Below are positions 1 to 8,360 of a stretch of DNA of 64,000 nt, piece after piece. A program made the position numbers and the translations under genes. The notes under the pieces were generated by a model. The model had not been told where the DNA came from. It ran no database searches and saw nothing but the letters and a program-made list of their open reading frames with translations. The stretch is from Roseicyclus mahoneyensis (GTDB taxonomy: Bacteria; Pseudomonadota; Alphaproteobacteria; Rhodobacterales; Rhodobacteraceae): NCBI RefSeq assembly GCF_003148775.1, contig NZ_QGGW01000013.1:1-64000 (forward strand). Direction: 5' to 3'. Within the stretch, counting starts at the first letter, position 1; each line of letters begins with the position of its first letter.

Positions 1-1127
1 AGGCACTTTCCCGACTGGTGTCAGAAGGTGCGACGAGGATCGCAGCCGACATGCCATTGATCGATGCGCCGTATCGCGACTGGGTGGAAGCGGCCCGTCG
101 CCTGGCGGAACTCATAAATCGCTTCAATGAACTCAAAGCCGCAGATGCTGCTGGCCTACAGGGCCAGGTTCGGACGTTGCAGCTGAACGCCGATGCGCGG
201 CTAAAGGAGTGGGTGTTTCGGCACTTCACCGACTTGCCTTCATTGCCCGTCGCGAAAGCGCCTGTGATGGTGCACCATGTGCCAAGATATTTAGCTATGC
301 GCCGCAGCTCTGGTGAAGATCGAATTGCCCTCGTTGTATTTGATGGCTTGGCGCTGGATCAATGGGTCCAAATCCGTGAGGATTTGTCTGCGAGAGTTTC
401 TGAATTTTCTGTAGATGAAGGTGCGTGTTTCGCGTGGCTGCCGACACTGACTTCCATATCTCGCCAAGCGCTGTTCTCTGGTCTAAAGCCTCGCGAATTC
501 CAGAGTTCGATGGGCACGACAGCGCAAGAACCATCACTCTGGTCTAAGTTTTGGCAAGAGAATGGACTGAGGAAGCCCGAAGTCACCTATCAAAAAGGGC
601 TTAAACGATCCGAACAACTGGCGGCATTAGAGGAAACTCTGTCAAGGCCTACGACAAAAGTGGCTGGCATCGTTGTCGACATGATCGATGAAATCGTGCA
701 TGGCGCAATGCTGGGTAAACGTGGGATCGCTGGACAAATTCGCGATTGGTGCGAAACTGGCTTCATTGAAAAATTATTCACCATGCTTAGCCAGCATGGG
801 TACCATATTTACCTGACAGCAGACCACGGCAACGTTGATGCGGAAGGTATTGGGCGGCTCAGTCAAGGCGTTGTATCCGAATTGAAGGGTGAGCGAGTTC
901 GGGCTTATCGCAGCGAGGATCTTGCTTCATCTGTTCCGCCGGAAATTGACGCCTTCCAGTTCGGAAAAACAGGACTGCCATCAGATTTCTTGCCGCTGTA
1001 TGCGGAAGGGCGGGGTGCTTTTGTCCCCGCAGGCCATCAAATTGTCGCTCATGGTGGGATGTCTGTAGAAGAGCTGATTGTCCCATTCGTAAAGATCCGA
1101 ATGAAGAAAGAAGAGAATGCAACCTAA
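1..1127 (+). CDS. pglZ: PglZ-domain phosphatase, BREX type 3-like (5' end outside window)
   Basis: The reading frame is open to the left edge of the window, so the GTG at 18 is probably internal and only the C-terminal part of the gene is seen (about 370 residues). The visible part has alkaline-phosphatase-superfamily features typical of PglZ: a VVFDGLALDQW segment carrying the first metal-binding Asp, a TADHGNVDAEG segment with the Asp-His pair, and a C-terminal VAHGGMSVEELIVPF segment. PglZ proteins are the hallmark of BREX and Pgl phage-defence loci. The next gene starts inside this one (11-base overlap), so they are co-translated. Assignment to BREX type 3 rests on the pglZ-brxA order at the operon end, an inference because the upstream genes are not in the window. 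Confidence 0.8.
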   Translation, partial: ALSRLVSEGATRIAADMPLIDAPYRDWVEAARRLAELINRFNELKAADAAGLQGQVRTLQLNADARLKEWVFRHFTDLPSLPVAKAPVMVHHVPRYLAMRRSSGEDRIALVVFDGLALDQWVQIREDLSARVSEFSVDEGACFAWLPTLTSISRQALFSGLKPREFQSSMGTTAQEPSLWSKFWQENGLRKPEVTYQKGLKRSEQLAALEETLSRPTTKVAGIVVDMIDEIVHGAMLGKRGIAGQIRDWCETGFIEKLFTMLSQHGYHIYLTADHGNVDAEGIGRLSQGVVSELKGERVRAYRSEDLASSVPPEIDAFQFGKTGLPSDFLPLYAEGRGAFVPAGHQIVAHGGMSVEELIVPFVKIRMKKEENAT

Positions 1128-1845
1128 AGCGCCCCAGATCGGCTTTGATCGTTTCATCCGCCTTGACTGGGCAGCGGCCGCTTTGCGGGTACGCTCGGGT
1201 GCTGCGGACATTGGCGAGCTCGATCAGATCCTCACTGAAGCTCATGCCGGGCCAGAAGCGAAGAAGAAGACACGGACTGTCCTGAACCGTCTCTGGCTTG
1301 AACCGCGCGAGGAGGTCGTCGGTTTGGCGGATAGAGGGGTCGACATCTTTGCCAGTGTTTCGAATGCACAAGTCGAAGTGCTGACCTGGGGGATGGCGAT
1401 CGCAGTCTATCCTTTCTTTGCAAAGGTTGCCGAAATCGTCGGTCGACTGACATCCATTCAAGGTGATTGCACCACTACTGAAGTGCACAGGAGGATGGCG
1501 GAGATTTACGGTGAGCGCGAAGGCACTCGCCGCATGACCAACATGGTCCTCCAGTCGCAGGTCGATTGGTCCCTGCTGAATAAAAGTGCGAATGGCAAGA
1601 CGCTGACGCGGAAGCCCTCGATGGCGCTCCAGAGCCCGGAGACGGTTCAGTGGCTTTCCGCGGCGCTACTTATGCATGTCGGCCACCCTCTTGGTCTTGA
1701 TGGTCTTGCGGGTCAGCCGACGATGTTCCCGTTCTCGCTTGGTGACAATCTTGGCTATTTGCTTTCGTCGTCTGATGTTCTGGAAGTGAGAGCAGACAGT
1801 GCAGGAACCCGCATCGTCGGTCTGAAGGATCGCTTGGGAGCGTGA
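1117..1845 (+). CDS. BrxA-like protein (DUF1819-type) following PglZ
   Basis: A 242-residue soluble protein whose ATG lies inside the end of pglZ. It is mostly helical by eye, with a winged-helix-like central stretch (VHRRMAEIYGEREGTRRM, about residues 128-145) and no catalytic motif. In BREX type 3 loci pglZ is followed by brxA, a small DNA-binding-like protein of about 200-250 residues, and both length and position fit. The sequence itself is not diagnostic enough to be sure; it may be another small BREX-associated protein. No further BREX gene follows: the next gene is convergent. Confidence 0.5.
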   Translation: MQPKAPQIGFDRFIRLDWAAAALRVRSGAADIGELDQILTEAHAGPEAKKKTRTVLNRLWLEPREEVVGLADRGVDIFASVSNAQVEVLTWGMAIAVYPFFAKVAEIVGRLTSIQGDCTTTEVHRRMAEIYGEREGTRRMTNMVLQSQVDWSLLNKSANGKTLTRKPSMALQSPETVQWLSAALLMHVGHPLGLDGLAGQPTMFPFSLGDNLGYLLSSSDVLEVRADSAGTRIVGLKDRLGA

Positions 1846-1869
1846 TCTGCTGGCTCTTGGCATGCAGAT

Positions 1870-3012
1870 CTATTTTACGGGCGGCTGATCACTGGGTTTG
1901 TTTCGTTCGGATTCGAACATCAGCCAATACCGCGTATGCCGCCGCTCCCCGGTCCGGTTCAGCGCGCCCATCTCGACCAGGTCCTGAAGATCCCGGGTCG
2001 TAGTCGCGCGCGATGTGCCGGTGATGGCGATGTAATTCTCGGCGCTGAGTCCGCCCTTGAATCCCTCGGGCCCCTCTCGGAACATGCGCTCGATCACCTT
2101 GGCCTGCCGGTCGTTCAGCCGATCCCGGAATTGGTCGTAGAACTTTGCCTTTGCGATGAAGAACGCGACCCGCGTCAGGGTTACCTGCTGCGCGTTGAGC
2201 ACCGTCTCGCCAAACCACAAAAGCCACGCGGTCACATGCAGCGTCTTCTGGTGGGCTTCGAGCTGGTCGTAATACTCCTTGCGGTCGCGTTCGATCGTAT
2301 AGGCCAGTGCGATCAGGCTCGGCTGGCCGATATTCTGCGCAAGGGACTTTTCAGCCAGAGCGCGGCCCAAGCGGCCATTGCCGTCCTCGAATGGATGGAC
2401 GCTTTCGAACCACAGATGCCCAAGTGCCGCACGCGTTAGCGCGGGCAATGGCGTGGATCCCTCTGGCGCCGTGCGGTTGAACCAGTCGACGAAGACGTCC
2501 ATTTCACCTTGGACTTGCGCCGATGGCGGCGCTTCGAAATGCACCGTCGGTCGGTCAATGCGGCCGGAGACGATCTGCATGGCGTCGTCATGCCGACGGT
2601 ATGCACCGATCGTCTCGAGGCCGCGGTCATGGGACAGGAGCATACCGTGCCAGTGAGAGAGCGTGTCGTGTGTCAGAGGGGCCGCGTGGTTCGAATAGAC
2701 ATCGACCATCATTTCGGCGATGCCCTGCTCGCGGGGCCTGGAGGGTACGCCCTCCGTGGTCAGTCCGAACTGCCGCCGCAACGAGGACTGGACACTCGAC
2801 CGGTCCAGAACCTCGCCCTCGATAGCACTCGTCCGCATCGCCTCCTCACTCAGAAGCTCGATGCGCAGCCGGTCGCGCTCCTCGCCCGTCACATGGCGGA
2901 CCGCACCAAGGATTTCGCCTGAGGACAGCAGAAAGCGCCGTTCGAGTGGCTCGATCGCAGCGCGGTCATAGCGGAAGTTCGGCCAGTCGGGTTGTGTCCA
3001 GTTCCAGCGCAT
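1870..3012 (-). CDS. Fic family protein with DUF4172 N-terminus and C-terminal winged helix
   Basis: A 380-residue Fic protein, probably an AMP-transferase or related nucleotidyl transferase that modifies a target hydroxyl. The catalytic motif HPFEDGNGRLGR is complete at residues 206-217. The inhibitory helix motif TSAIEG (residues 61-66) precedes it in the same chain, which makes this the self-inhibited class II arrangement. The N-terminus (MRWNWTQPDWPNF) matches the DUF4172 cap. The C-terminal 70 residues look like a winged helix (ITGTSRATTTRDLQDLVEMGAL), so the protein may bind DNA. An inverted repeat sits directly in front of the start codon, consistent with autoregulation. It is convergent with the BREX-like genes. 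Confidence 0.88.
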   Translation of the reverse strand: MRWNWTQPDWPNFRYDRAAIEPLERRFLLSSGEILGAVRHVTGEERDRLRIELLSEEAMRTSAIEGEVLDRSSVQSSLRRQFGLTTEGVPSRPREQGIAEMMVDVYSNHAAPLTHDTLSHWHGMLLSHDRGLETIGAYRRHDDAMQIVSGRIDRPTVHFEAPPSAQVQGEMDVFVDWFNRTAPEGSTPLPALTRAALGHLWFESVHPFEDGNGRLGRALAEKSLAQNIGQPSLIALAYTIERDRKEYYDQLEAHQKTLHVTAWLLWFGETVLNAQQVTLTRVAFFIAKAKFYDQFRDRLNDRQAKVIERMFREGPEGFKGGLSAENYIAITGTSRATTTRDLQDLVEMGALNRTGERRHTRYWLMFESERNKPSDQPPVK

Positions 3013-3039
3013 GAGCTATAGAATCCCTTTCTATAACTC
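3013..3039. promoter_or_regulatory. Inverted repeat abutting the Fic start codon (probable operator)
   Basis: GAGCTATAGAA and TTCTATAACTC are 11-base arms with one mismatch, separated by 5 bases, and lie immediately upstream of the Fic gene on the minus strand. The position between promoter and start codon suggests a repressor site; the Fic protein's own winged helix is the obvious candidate ligand (inference). Confidence 0.6.
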
Positions 3040-3160
3040 ACTGTGTAGCAAATAGATGATTTATGGAAGTGGGTTCTATGCACCACCAACGAGTCCAAAG
3101 GTTGGACACATCTCCATGTAACGGCCCGGATCAGCCGTACTGTATCCGATTGGACAGAGG

Positions 3161-3331
3161 TCAGGCGGCGTCGCTTATTGGTTCGTAGCGGACGTCGGCC
3201 AAAGCATCGTCCAGCCACGCGGGCTGCAGATCGCCATTGTTCCATTGGTAGAGGAAACCCACCAGATTGTCGGTCTTCTTGCAGAGGATACGCATGATCG
3301 GTTCGCCGGTGAGGCGGGGTTTTGGGGTCAT
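3161..3331 (-). CDS. Small hypothetical protein, 56 residues
   Basis: A short ORF with an excellent ribosome binding site: AGGAG ends six bases before the ATG at 3331. The protein begins MTPKPRLTGEPIMRILCKK and ends in an acidic tail; it contains the aromatic-rich stretch GFLYQWNNGDLQPAWLDDAL. There is no signal peptide or membrane segment and I do not recognise a family. It lies alone between the Fic gene and the conjugation-associated ATPase partner gene, on the same strand as both. The spacing of the RBS and a codon pattern like its neighbours argue that it is real. Confidence 0.6.
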   Translation of the reverse strand: MTPKPRLTGEPIMRILCKKTDNLVGFLYQWNNGDLQPAWLDDALADVRYEPISDAA

Positions 3332-3482
3332 GACGCGCTCCTGCTATCTGGACCTCATAACTGGTTAAAGGGAGGTCAAAAATTTCTTGTCGGCGGTGTT
3401 AACGACAGGTTTCTGCAACTGCAAGGTGTGGGCGGTAGCTTCGGCAAAAACCCACCGACAAAAGGACAAGTTGTCTTTATAG
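3332..3482. other. Short intergenic region
   Basis: No gene seen. It contains a small palindrome (GACAAGTTGTC) and AT-rich stretches that may carry the promoter of the 56-residue ORF; no convincing -35/-10 pair could be picked by eye. Confidence 0.4.
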
Positions 3483-4139
3483 TCAGGTTGTTGACGTATC
3501 ATTTTCTCTATTCTGCGCTGCGGCGCGAACGGCAATCTCATCCAGGAGAATGTCGATCTCCGCCCAGACACGCGGCTCGATCTGGCCGCGGATCAAGGCC
3601 CACTTGCTGAGCACATCGAGGGGGTCATGGGCGTGCAGGATGGAAGTCAGCGCATTGGCATCGACGGCCAGAGATGTCCGCGCGCGCCATTCGGTGATCC
3701 GCGTTCTCTGCTCTTCGGAAGGTGGGACGAACTCTGGCCCGAGCTGCCAGGTCTTCACGGCACGGCGCAGAGCTGCCCGGATGACATGAGCGGGGTCGAC
3801 GCCGCAGTCGATGAGGGCTTCTTCCTGCCGTTTCAGCGCGTTCACCCGGATATCGATCTTGCGGGTGGCCGGAATGCGTCGGACCCTAGGCTGCGACGCC
3901 GTGGGCGCTGTTATGATCTCGGCCGCTGTCTCCGGGCTTGCTTGCGGCGAAGGCACGGAAGGCCTGCTTGGCGCCGGCGCTTGATCTTCATCCGCCACGT
4001 CTGCCGTCATGCTCATCGGCATCAGGACGGTCTCTTCCCGGTCCCCCTCTTCCCTTCCCGGGTCTTTCTCCCCCTCCGGCCGAAGGGACGCGGCATAGGC
4101 TGGGTCGGGCCGGGTGATGGTTGGAATCTTCTTTCTCAA
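3483..4139 (-). CDS. Hypothetical partner of ParA/VirC1-like ATPase
   Basis: A 218-residue protein translated from a TTG at 4139, chosen because AGGACAGG lies seven bases upstream and because the protein then starts cleanly (MRKKIPTITRPDPAYAASL) just past the stop of the ATPase gene; longer starts would run into that gene. The N-terminal 90 residues are a proline- and charge-rich linker. The rest contains a basic helix-rich segment (RKIDIRVNALKRQEEALI) that could be a ribbon-helix-helix-like DNA-binding unit, then a helical tail. Close coupling to the ATPase suggests a relaxosome or partition accessory role such as VirC2 plays for VirC1. No family assignment is possible from sequence alone. 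Confidence 0.55.
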   Translation of the reverse strand: MRKKIPTITRPDPAYAASLRPEGEKDPGREEGDREETVLMPMSMTADVADEDQAPAPSRPSVPSPQASPETAAEIITAPTASQPRVRRIPATRKIDIRVNALKRQEEALIDCGVDPAHVIRAALRRAVKTWQLGPEFVPPSEEQRTRITEWRARTSLAVDANALTSILHAHDPLDVLSKWALIRGQIEPRVWAEIDILLDEIAVRAAAQNRENDTSTT

Positions 4140-4149
4140 CGCCCTGTCC

Positions 4150-4869
4150 TCACGCGGCCAGGATGTTGTTGAGGATGTCGGTGGCCTCCTCAAGGGCCTC
4201 GACGACATGACGGACATGCGGGCGCATGAGTGGGTTTGGGTCGGCCTGCTTTTGCAGCGCGATGGCGTGGAGCAGGCCTTTCTCGTCCATCTCCTTGTAG
4301 ACGTTGCGGCGCATCATCACCGTCTCGATCACCGGAAACCGGGCGATCGCCACTTCGATCAAGCCGGCATCCGCGCGCGTGGCTTTCGGGTCAACCATGT
4401 TTAGAACGACATGGTGGCGCGGCAAGCTCGCCGGGTCATCGACGCGCGCGCGCAACCTTTCGAACCAGTCGGCCGTCTGCGCGCCGACATCGAGATCCGA
4501 GGTAGAGAGCATGACCGGTGTCACGATGTGATCGGCGAGAACGGCGATCCCGTCCGACCATTCCGCGCCGACGCCTGCCGTGTCGATGAAGACGAAATCC
4601 GCCGAGTCCGCATCATAGACCTGCTCGATTTTGCGATCGACGGCCCCTACACTCTCGACCGAGATTGACCGCAGCAGAGGCGACCCGAGACCCGCCGCTT
4701 CAGCTCGTTCGTGCCAGGCGCCAAGCACTCCGGTGCTATCAGTGTCGATCAGCAGAACCCGTCGCCCGGCAGCCACGGCAGCGCTGATCAGGGCGCGCGA
4801 GAGCGTGGTTTTACCACTCCCCCCTTTCCGGGCCATCGCGGCGATGACCACGAGATTGTCGTTAGGCAT
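4150..4869 (-). CDS. ParA/VirC1-like P-loop ATPase
   Basis: A 239-residue Walker-type ATPase of the ParA/MinD/VirC1 class. The deviant Walker A motif KGGSGKTT is at residues 15-22, followed by LLIDTDSTGVLGAW (A' motif) and FIDTAGVG (Walker B). The ATG at 4869 is preferred over an upstream TTG because AGAAGG sits eight bases before it. The gene is divergent from the MobC-relaxase-VirD4 operon across a palindrome-rich spacer, the arrangement expected of a VirC1-like protein that brings the relaxosome to the coupling protein. It is distinct from RepA of the replicon further on, so the window carries two ParA-family ATPases with different likely roles. Confidence 0.8.
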   Translation of the reverse strand: MPNDNLVVIAAMARKGGSGKTTLSRALISAAVAAGRRVLLIDTDSTGVLGAWHERAEAAGLGSPLLRSISVESVGAVDRKIEQVYDADSADFVFIDTAGVGAEWSDGIAVLADHIVTPVMLSTSDLDVGAQTADWFERLRARVDDPASLPRHHVVLNMVDPKATRADAGLIEVAIARFPVIETVMMRRNVYKEMDEKGLLHAIALQKQADPNPLMRPHVRHVVEALEEATDILNNILAA

Positions 4870-4889
4870 GGCGCAGACCTTCTGCAAAA

Positions 4890-5431
4890 ATAGTGAAACG
4901 CTACAAAGATGTAATAATGTCGCTAACCTCTTGGTGCATCGGCGTCAAGCGGAAGGCGGGATGCATGATGCGGTGGGCAGGATGCATTCGCCGTTACGCG
5001 TTTTGCAGCGACCAGACAGCGGGGCGCAGGGGACAGACGCCGCGATCCAGGTTGCGCGATGCTTTTGCCAGAAGACTTGCTGCATTCGGCAATCTCCAAA
5101 AGACGTAAAGCGCGGAACGCGACGCGGGGTGCACGCGACGCCGTGCATGAAGCGCGAGGCGCGATGCGTGTTGCAATCGACACGGCACCACTTGCCCGAA
5201 GACGCGCTGCAGAGCGCAAACGACACCGTGCATAAGACGTGATGCACGGTGCAGGGAACGCGGAACGCGTTACATTGAGCGCGTTGCGCGCTGCATTTGA
5301 CAAAGGACGTCAAATCGGCCCCAAGGGCCGATTTTCTACATTGAGTACAATCCCTTAATGCCTTCTCCGCTTGTGCTGGGAGAAGGCGGGCTTGTACGAA
5401 GGTGGCAAGAAATAGGAACGTTAACTTCAAA
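4890..5431. other. Palindrome-rich divergent intergenic region, candidate oriT
   Basis: About 540 bases between the ATPase and the mobilization genes with no credible gene. It holds several perfect inverted repeats: CACCGTGCAT/ATGCACGGTG (5224-5233 and 5242-5251), AAATCGGCCC/GGGCCGATTT (5312-5321 and 5325-5334) and GCCTTCTCC/GGAGAAGGC (5360-5368 and 5379-5387). Between 4930 and 5300 short TGCAT, GCGCGATGC and GCGGAACGCG words recur irregularly. Location directly upstream of MobC and relaxase genes makes it the best candidate for the origin of transfer and relaxosome binding sites; the nic site itself cannot be recognised by eye. Confidence 0.55.
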
Positions 5432-6016
5432 ATGTCACGCGGCCGAAGACTGACCGAAACAGACCGTCTGAGCATCGCCAAAGAGCGTGCGCAGGGCGTC
5501 GCCGCTGCTGATCTGGCCCAGCGGTATGGGGTCAGCCTGAAGACGATCTACAATGCCGTGAACCACGCTCTGGACCGACAAAACGCGAATGGCAGCCGGC
5601 CGATCGTCATTGGTCTGCGGGTCAGCCGACGTGAGTTGGCCGCGTTTGATGCCGCACTTGCCCGTCATGGCATCACCAGTCGCACAGATGCCTTGCGCCA
5701 TTTGGTGTTGGCTGCTGATGAAATCCTGGAACCCGATCACGCGTTGACTGAGGCCCTTTCTGCTCGGGCGGCCGACATCAGCCGTATCGGCAACAACATC
5801 AATCAGGTGGCACGGCGGCTGAACGAAGCCAGGCTAAAGGGCCAGCCTTTGTCCTACACTGCGGAAAGCCACGGGCATATTCGCGAATTCGCAGGGCTGA
5901 TCCTCGATCTGACTGATCGTTTGCAGGCGCTTCTCTTGAAGCGGCGTGCCAATCTGGCGCTCAAGGTCACAAAGGCATGGGCCCCGCTCGTTCCGGATCG
6001 GCTAAGGCGTGGGTAA
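5432..6016 (+). CDS. MobC-like mobilization protein with N-terminal HTH
   Basis: A 194-residue basic protein if started at the ATG at 5432; an in-frame GTG at 5402 would add ten residues. The first 50 residues form a resolvase-like helix-turn-helix (AADLAQRYGVSLKTIYNAV). The second half carries the MobC signature ISRIGNNINQVARRLNEA. MobC proteins bind oriT and help the relaxase open the DNA. The relaxase gene starts inside the last codons of this gene (8-base overlap), supporting a joint relaxosome role. The extra HTH is unusual for MobC and may let the protein also repress the divergent promoters. Confidence 0.75.
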   Translation: MSRGRRLTETDRLSIAKERAQGVAAADLAQRYGVSLKTIYNAVNHALDRQNANGSRPIVIGLRVSRRELAAFDAALARHGITSRTDALRHLVLAADEILEPDHALTEALSARAADISRIGNNINQVARRLNEARLKGQPLSYTAESHGHIREFAGLILDLTDRLQALLLKRRANLALKVTKAWAPLVPDRLRRG

Positions 6017-8360
6017 GCGCCTTGCCCACGGTGTCGGGCCCGCCCTCTTCGATCGCGACTGGAGCCGGGTCTCCGGCAGCTGGCAGGGGCTGGCCAAGAA
6101 GGCGCAGATGGTGCGCGCGGCGCGGGGTTATTCGCCGGCCATTTTCAAGCCGATCGCGAAGGGAGGGTGCCACACCGGGGCGCAGTTGAAGGCTCAGCTG
6201 ACGTATCTTACCACCAAGTCGAGCCACATCCTCGACAGTCGTGGCACACATGATGGCAAGAAGACCCTGTCCGAGGCCGAGATCGACCGGGTCGTACGCC
6301 GATTTGAGAACCAGTGGGGTGAGCGGCACAGCCCCAAGCTCGGCCATACCTCGCATCTGCTGATGGCATTTCCCGTTGGCACCAGCGGTGAGGAGGTGCG
6401 CGCAATTACGGAATCCGTCTGCGAGAAGTTCTTTCAAGGTGAGGGGTCGCAATTCGACTATATTGCTGCAATACACCAAGATCGCGCGCATCCACATGCG
6501 CATATCGTTCTGAACCGCCGCAGCAAGGATGGCGAAATGTTCTTTCTCGGGAAGGATCACCACTTCAACTACGACGCCTTCCGGGTGGCGATGGTTGACG
6601 CGGCGCAGGTCCACGGGATCCGGCTCGAGGCGACACGGCGTCTTGACCGGGGGGTGACGACCTACCGCGCCGAAATCGACGAGGTCTACAAGGCCCGTGA
6701 CGAGGGCCGGCCGCCGGTCGAGCGCCAGCGCACAGGCGCTGATCTCGCCGCAGCCCTGCAGACGGTGGCGCGCAACGCGCTGACCTATCGGGGTCTGGCT
6801 GCCGAGGCGTCCCGGTCGAACTTCGATGACGTGGCCGAGGCCCTCGAGCGGGCCAGCACCATCCTTGCCAGTGGCGGTCAGGTCCAATCTGACGGAGCCA
6901 TCTACATGTCCCAAGACGAAACAGCGTTCGACACGCTGATCACCGAGTTTTCTCAGAACATCCGTCAGATCGAAGAGGCGATCGACCGCGCGCCCGCGGC
7001 CGAGCGGCCGGAGATCGAGCGCAAGCTCACCGATGTACTGGCCTCTGTTGCGCACTTGAACCCGCTTGGCGACCGCTCTGCCGCTCTGCTCGACGCACCG
7101 TCCCGGGACGGGGTCTATGCGCGGGCGAACTTGAACGAGGACCAGATGGGACGCCTCGACGACGATGCAGTCAAGATGCGCCTCAGCGAGGCGCTGCAGG
7201 GCACGGGCATAGATCCCGAAGCCGTTGCCGCCCGTATGCGCGAGGGTGCTGGCAATGCAGCACTCGAACGGCAATGGCTGGCGCAGGATCTGCGCGCCAT
7301 CGCCAAAGCGGGCGATCTCGATCTGGAGAAGGGCGAGGATCGCGAGGAAGCGCTGGACCGGCTGGAAGCCGTCCATGTCCGTTTGGGCGACACCCTGACC
7401 GATGCGCGCATCCTTCGGGCCATCGATGAAGTGGACGACACCAAGGATGACCCGGTTGCCCTGGCTGAGCGCGTGACGCTGCCGGAGCGCGAGCGCGCGG
7501 CGGGCGAACCTGACATCTTCGCCGCGTCCGAGCGCCGGGATTTCCAAGAGCTCGTTGCCCAGTTCCGCCGGACGGATTTCAACCATCCCTTCTCGGACGA
7601 TCCGTCCGTTTACAAAGCAGGCGTCATTGAAGTGGAAGAGGCCCGCGCCGCCTTCACCGCCTTCGCGCAGCGGTCGCCCGATCATGCGGAACTGGCCTCG
7701 ATGGCCTGGGACAAGATCACAGACAGCCGCAAGCCACAGGAGTTCGCAGTCGAGGAAAGTGACCGCACCCTCCATGCCGGCGACATGGACCTCGCCTTGC
7801 GCGATCCCATGCAGCATCTCGGCCCGATCAGCGAAGACGACCGCACGCTCGCGCGCTACCGCGCTGAAATGCCGGACGAGGAGTTCGGGGCGGCGGTGCA
7901 GGAGGAAATCAATCGCCTGCGCGCCATGGGGGCATCGCGCGCCTATATCAGCGAGCGGAGCTTCGAGATCGAGGATCAGGCGCGGCAGGACTATGCCGAA
8001 CGGCGTTTCATGGCAGAGACGGCCCCTGATGTGATCACCTTCCTGCAACGTGCCGAAGCCGAGGACCTAAGGCCGCTCACCGAGACGGACGGCCAGCGCC
8101 TCGCCGCCCAGATCGACCGCAACCTCACGCCGAATGCGGTGACGGCCCTTCGCGCGGGCCACGCCGATGTGCTGGAGAAGTTTACCGAGCACCCATTGCG
8201 GCAGTTGGAACTCGCCAAGGCCTATCTGGAAAGCAGCGAGGTGACGGCCCATGGCCCTGCCATGGAGCGGGTGCTGGATGCCTTGGCTGAGGAACAGATC
8301 GAGGCACAGCGCGCGCGTCACGCCGCGGCCCACGGCGAAAAGGGGATCACCCATGGATAA
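6009..8360 (+). CDS. VirD2/MobA-type relaxase
   Basis: A 783-residue relaxase. The histidine triad motif is plain: HQDRAHPHAH with His at 156, 161, 163 and 165 in the N-terminal domain, and Tyr66 in QLTYLTTK is a plausible nicking tyrosine. The region after about residue 250 is a long, charged, helix-rich extension without a recognisable helicase or primase motif, which may serve as translocation signal and partner-binding region. It starts at a GTG overlapping mobC and ends overlapping virD4 by 8 bases, so the three genes form one translationally coupled operon. The enzyme would nick oriT and pilot the strand into the recipient. Confidence 0.88.
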   Translation: MGKRLAHGVGPALFDRDWSRVSGSWQGLAKKAQMVRAARGYSPAIFKPIAKGGCHTGAQLKAQLTYLTTKSSHILDSRGTHDGKKTLSEAEIDRVVRRFENQWGERHSPKLGHTSHLLMAFPVGTSGEEVRAITESVCEKFFQGEGSQFDYIAAIHQDRAHPHAHIVLNRRSKDGEMFFLGKDHHFNYDAFRVAMVDAAQVHGIRLEATRRLDRGVTTYRAEIDEVYKARDEGRPPVERQRTGADLAAALQTVARNALTYRGLAAEASRSNFDDVAEALERASTILASGGQVQSDGAIYMSQDETAFDTLITEFSQNIRQIEEAIDRAPAAERPEIERKLTDVLASVAHLNPLGDRSAALLDAPSRDGVYARANLNEDQMGRLDDDAVKMRLSEALQGTGIDPEAVAARMREGAGNAALERQWLAQDLRAIAKAGDLDLEKGEDREEALDRLEAVHVRLGDTLTDARILRAIDEVDDTKDDPVALAERVTLPERERAAGEPDIFAASERRDFQELVAQFRRTDFNHPFSDDPSVYKAGVIEVEEARAAFTAFAQRSPDHAELASMAWDKITDSRKPQEFAVEESDRTLHAGDMDLALRDPMQHLGPISEDDRTLARYRAEMPDEEFGAAVQEEINRLRAMGASRAYISERSFEIEDQARQDYAERRFMAETAPDVITFLQRAEAEDLRPLTETDGQRLAAQIDRNLTPNAVTALRAGHADVLEKFTEHPLRQLELAKAYLESSEVTAHGPAMERVLDALAEEQIEAQRARHAAAHGEKGITHG

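Noticed and set aside
4920-5300. Possible CRISPR or iteron array from recurring TGCAT words
   Set aside because: Words are short, irregularly spaced and vary; no constant repeat or spacer length.
4945-5481. Cysteine-rich minus-strand frame in the oriT candidate region
   Set aside because: Several overlapping frames on both strands share the same repeated words, as expected of repetitive non-coding DNA; no domain or convincing RBS.
5967-8048. Long open frame (about 690 codons) on the minus strand opposite the relaxase
   Set aside because: It mirrors the codon phase of a GC-rich gene with clear relaxase motifs and has no recognisable domain.
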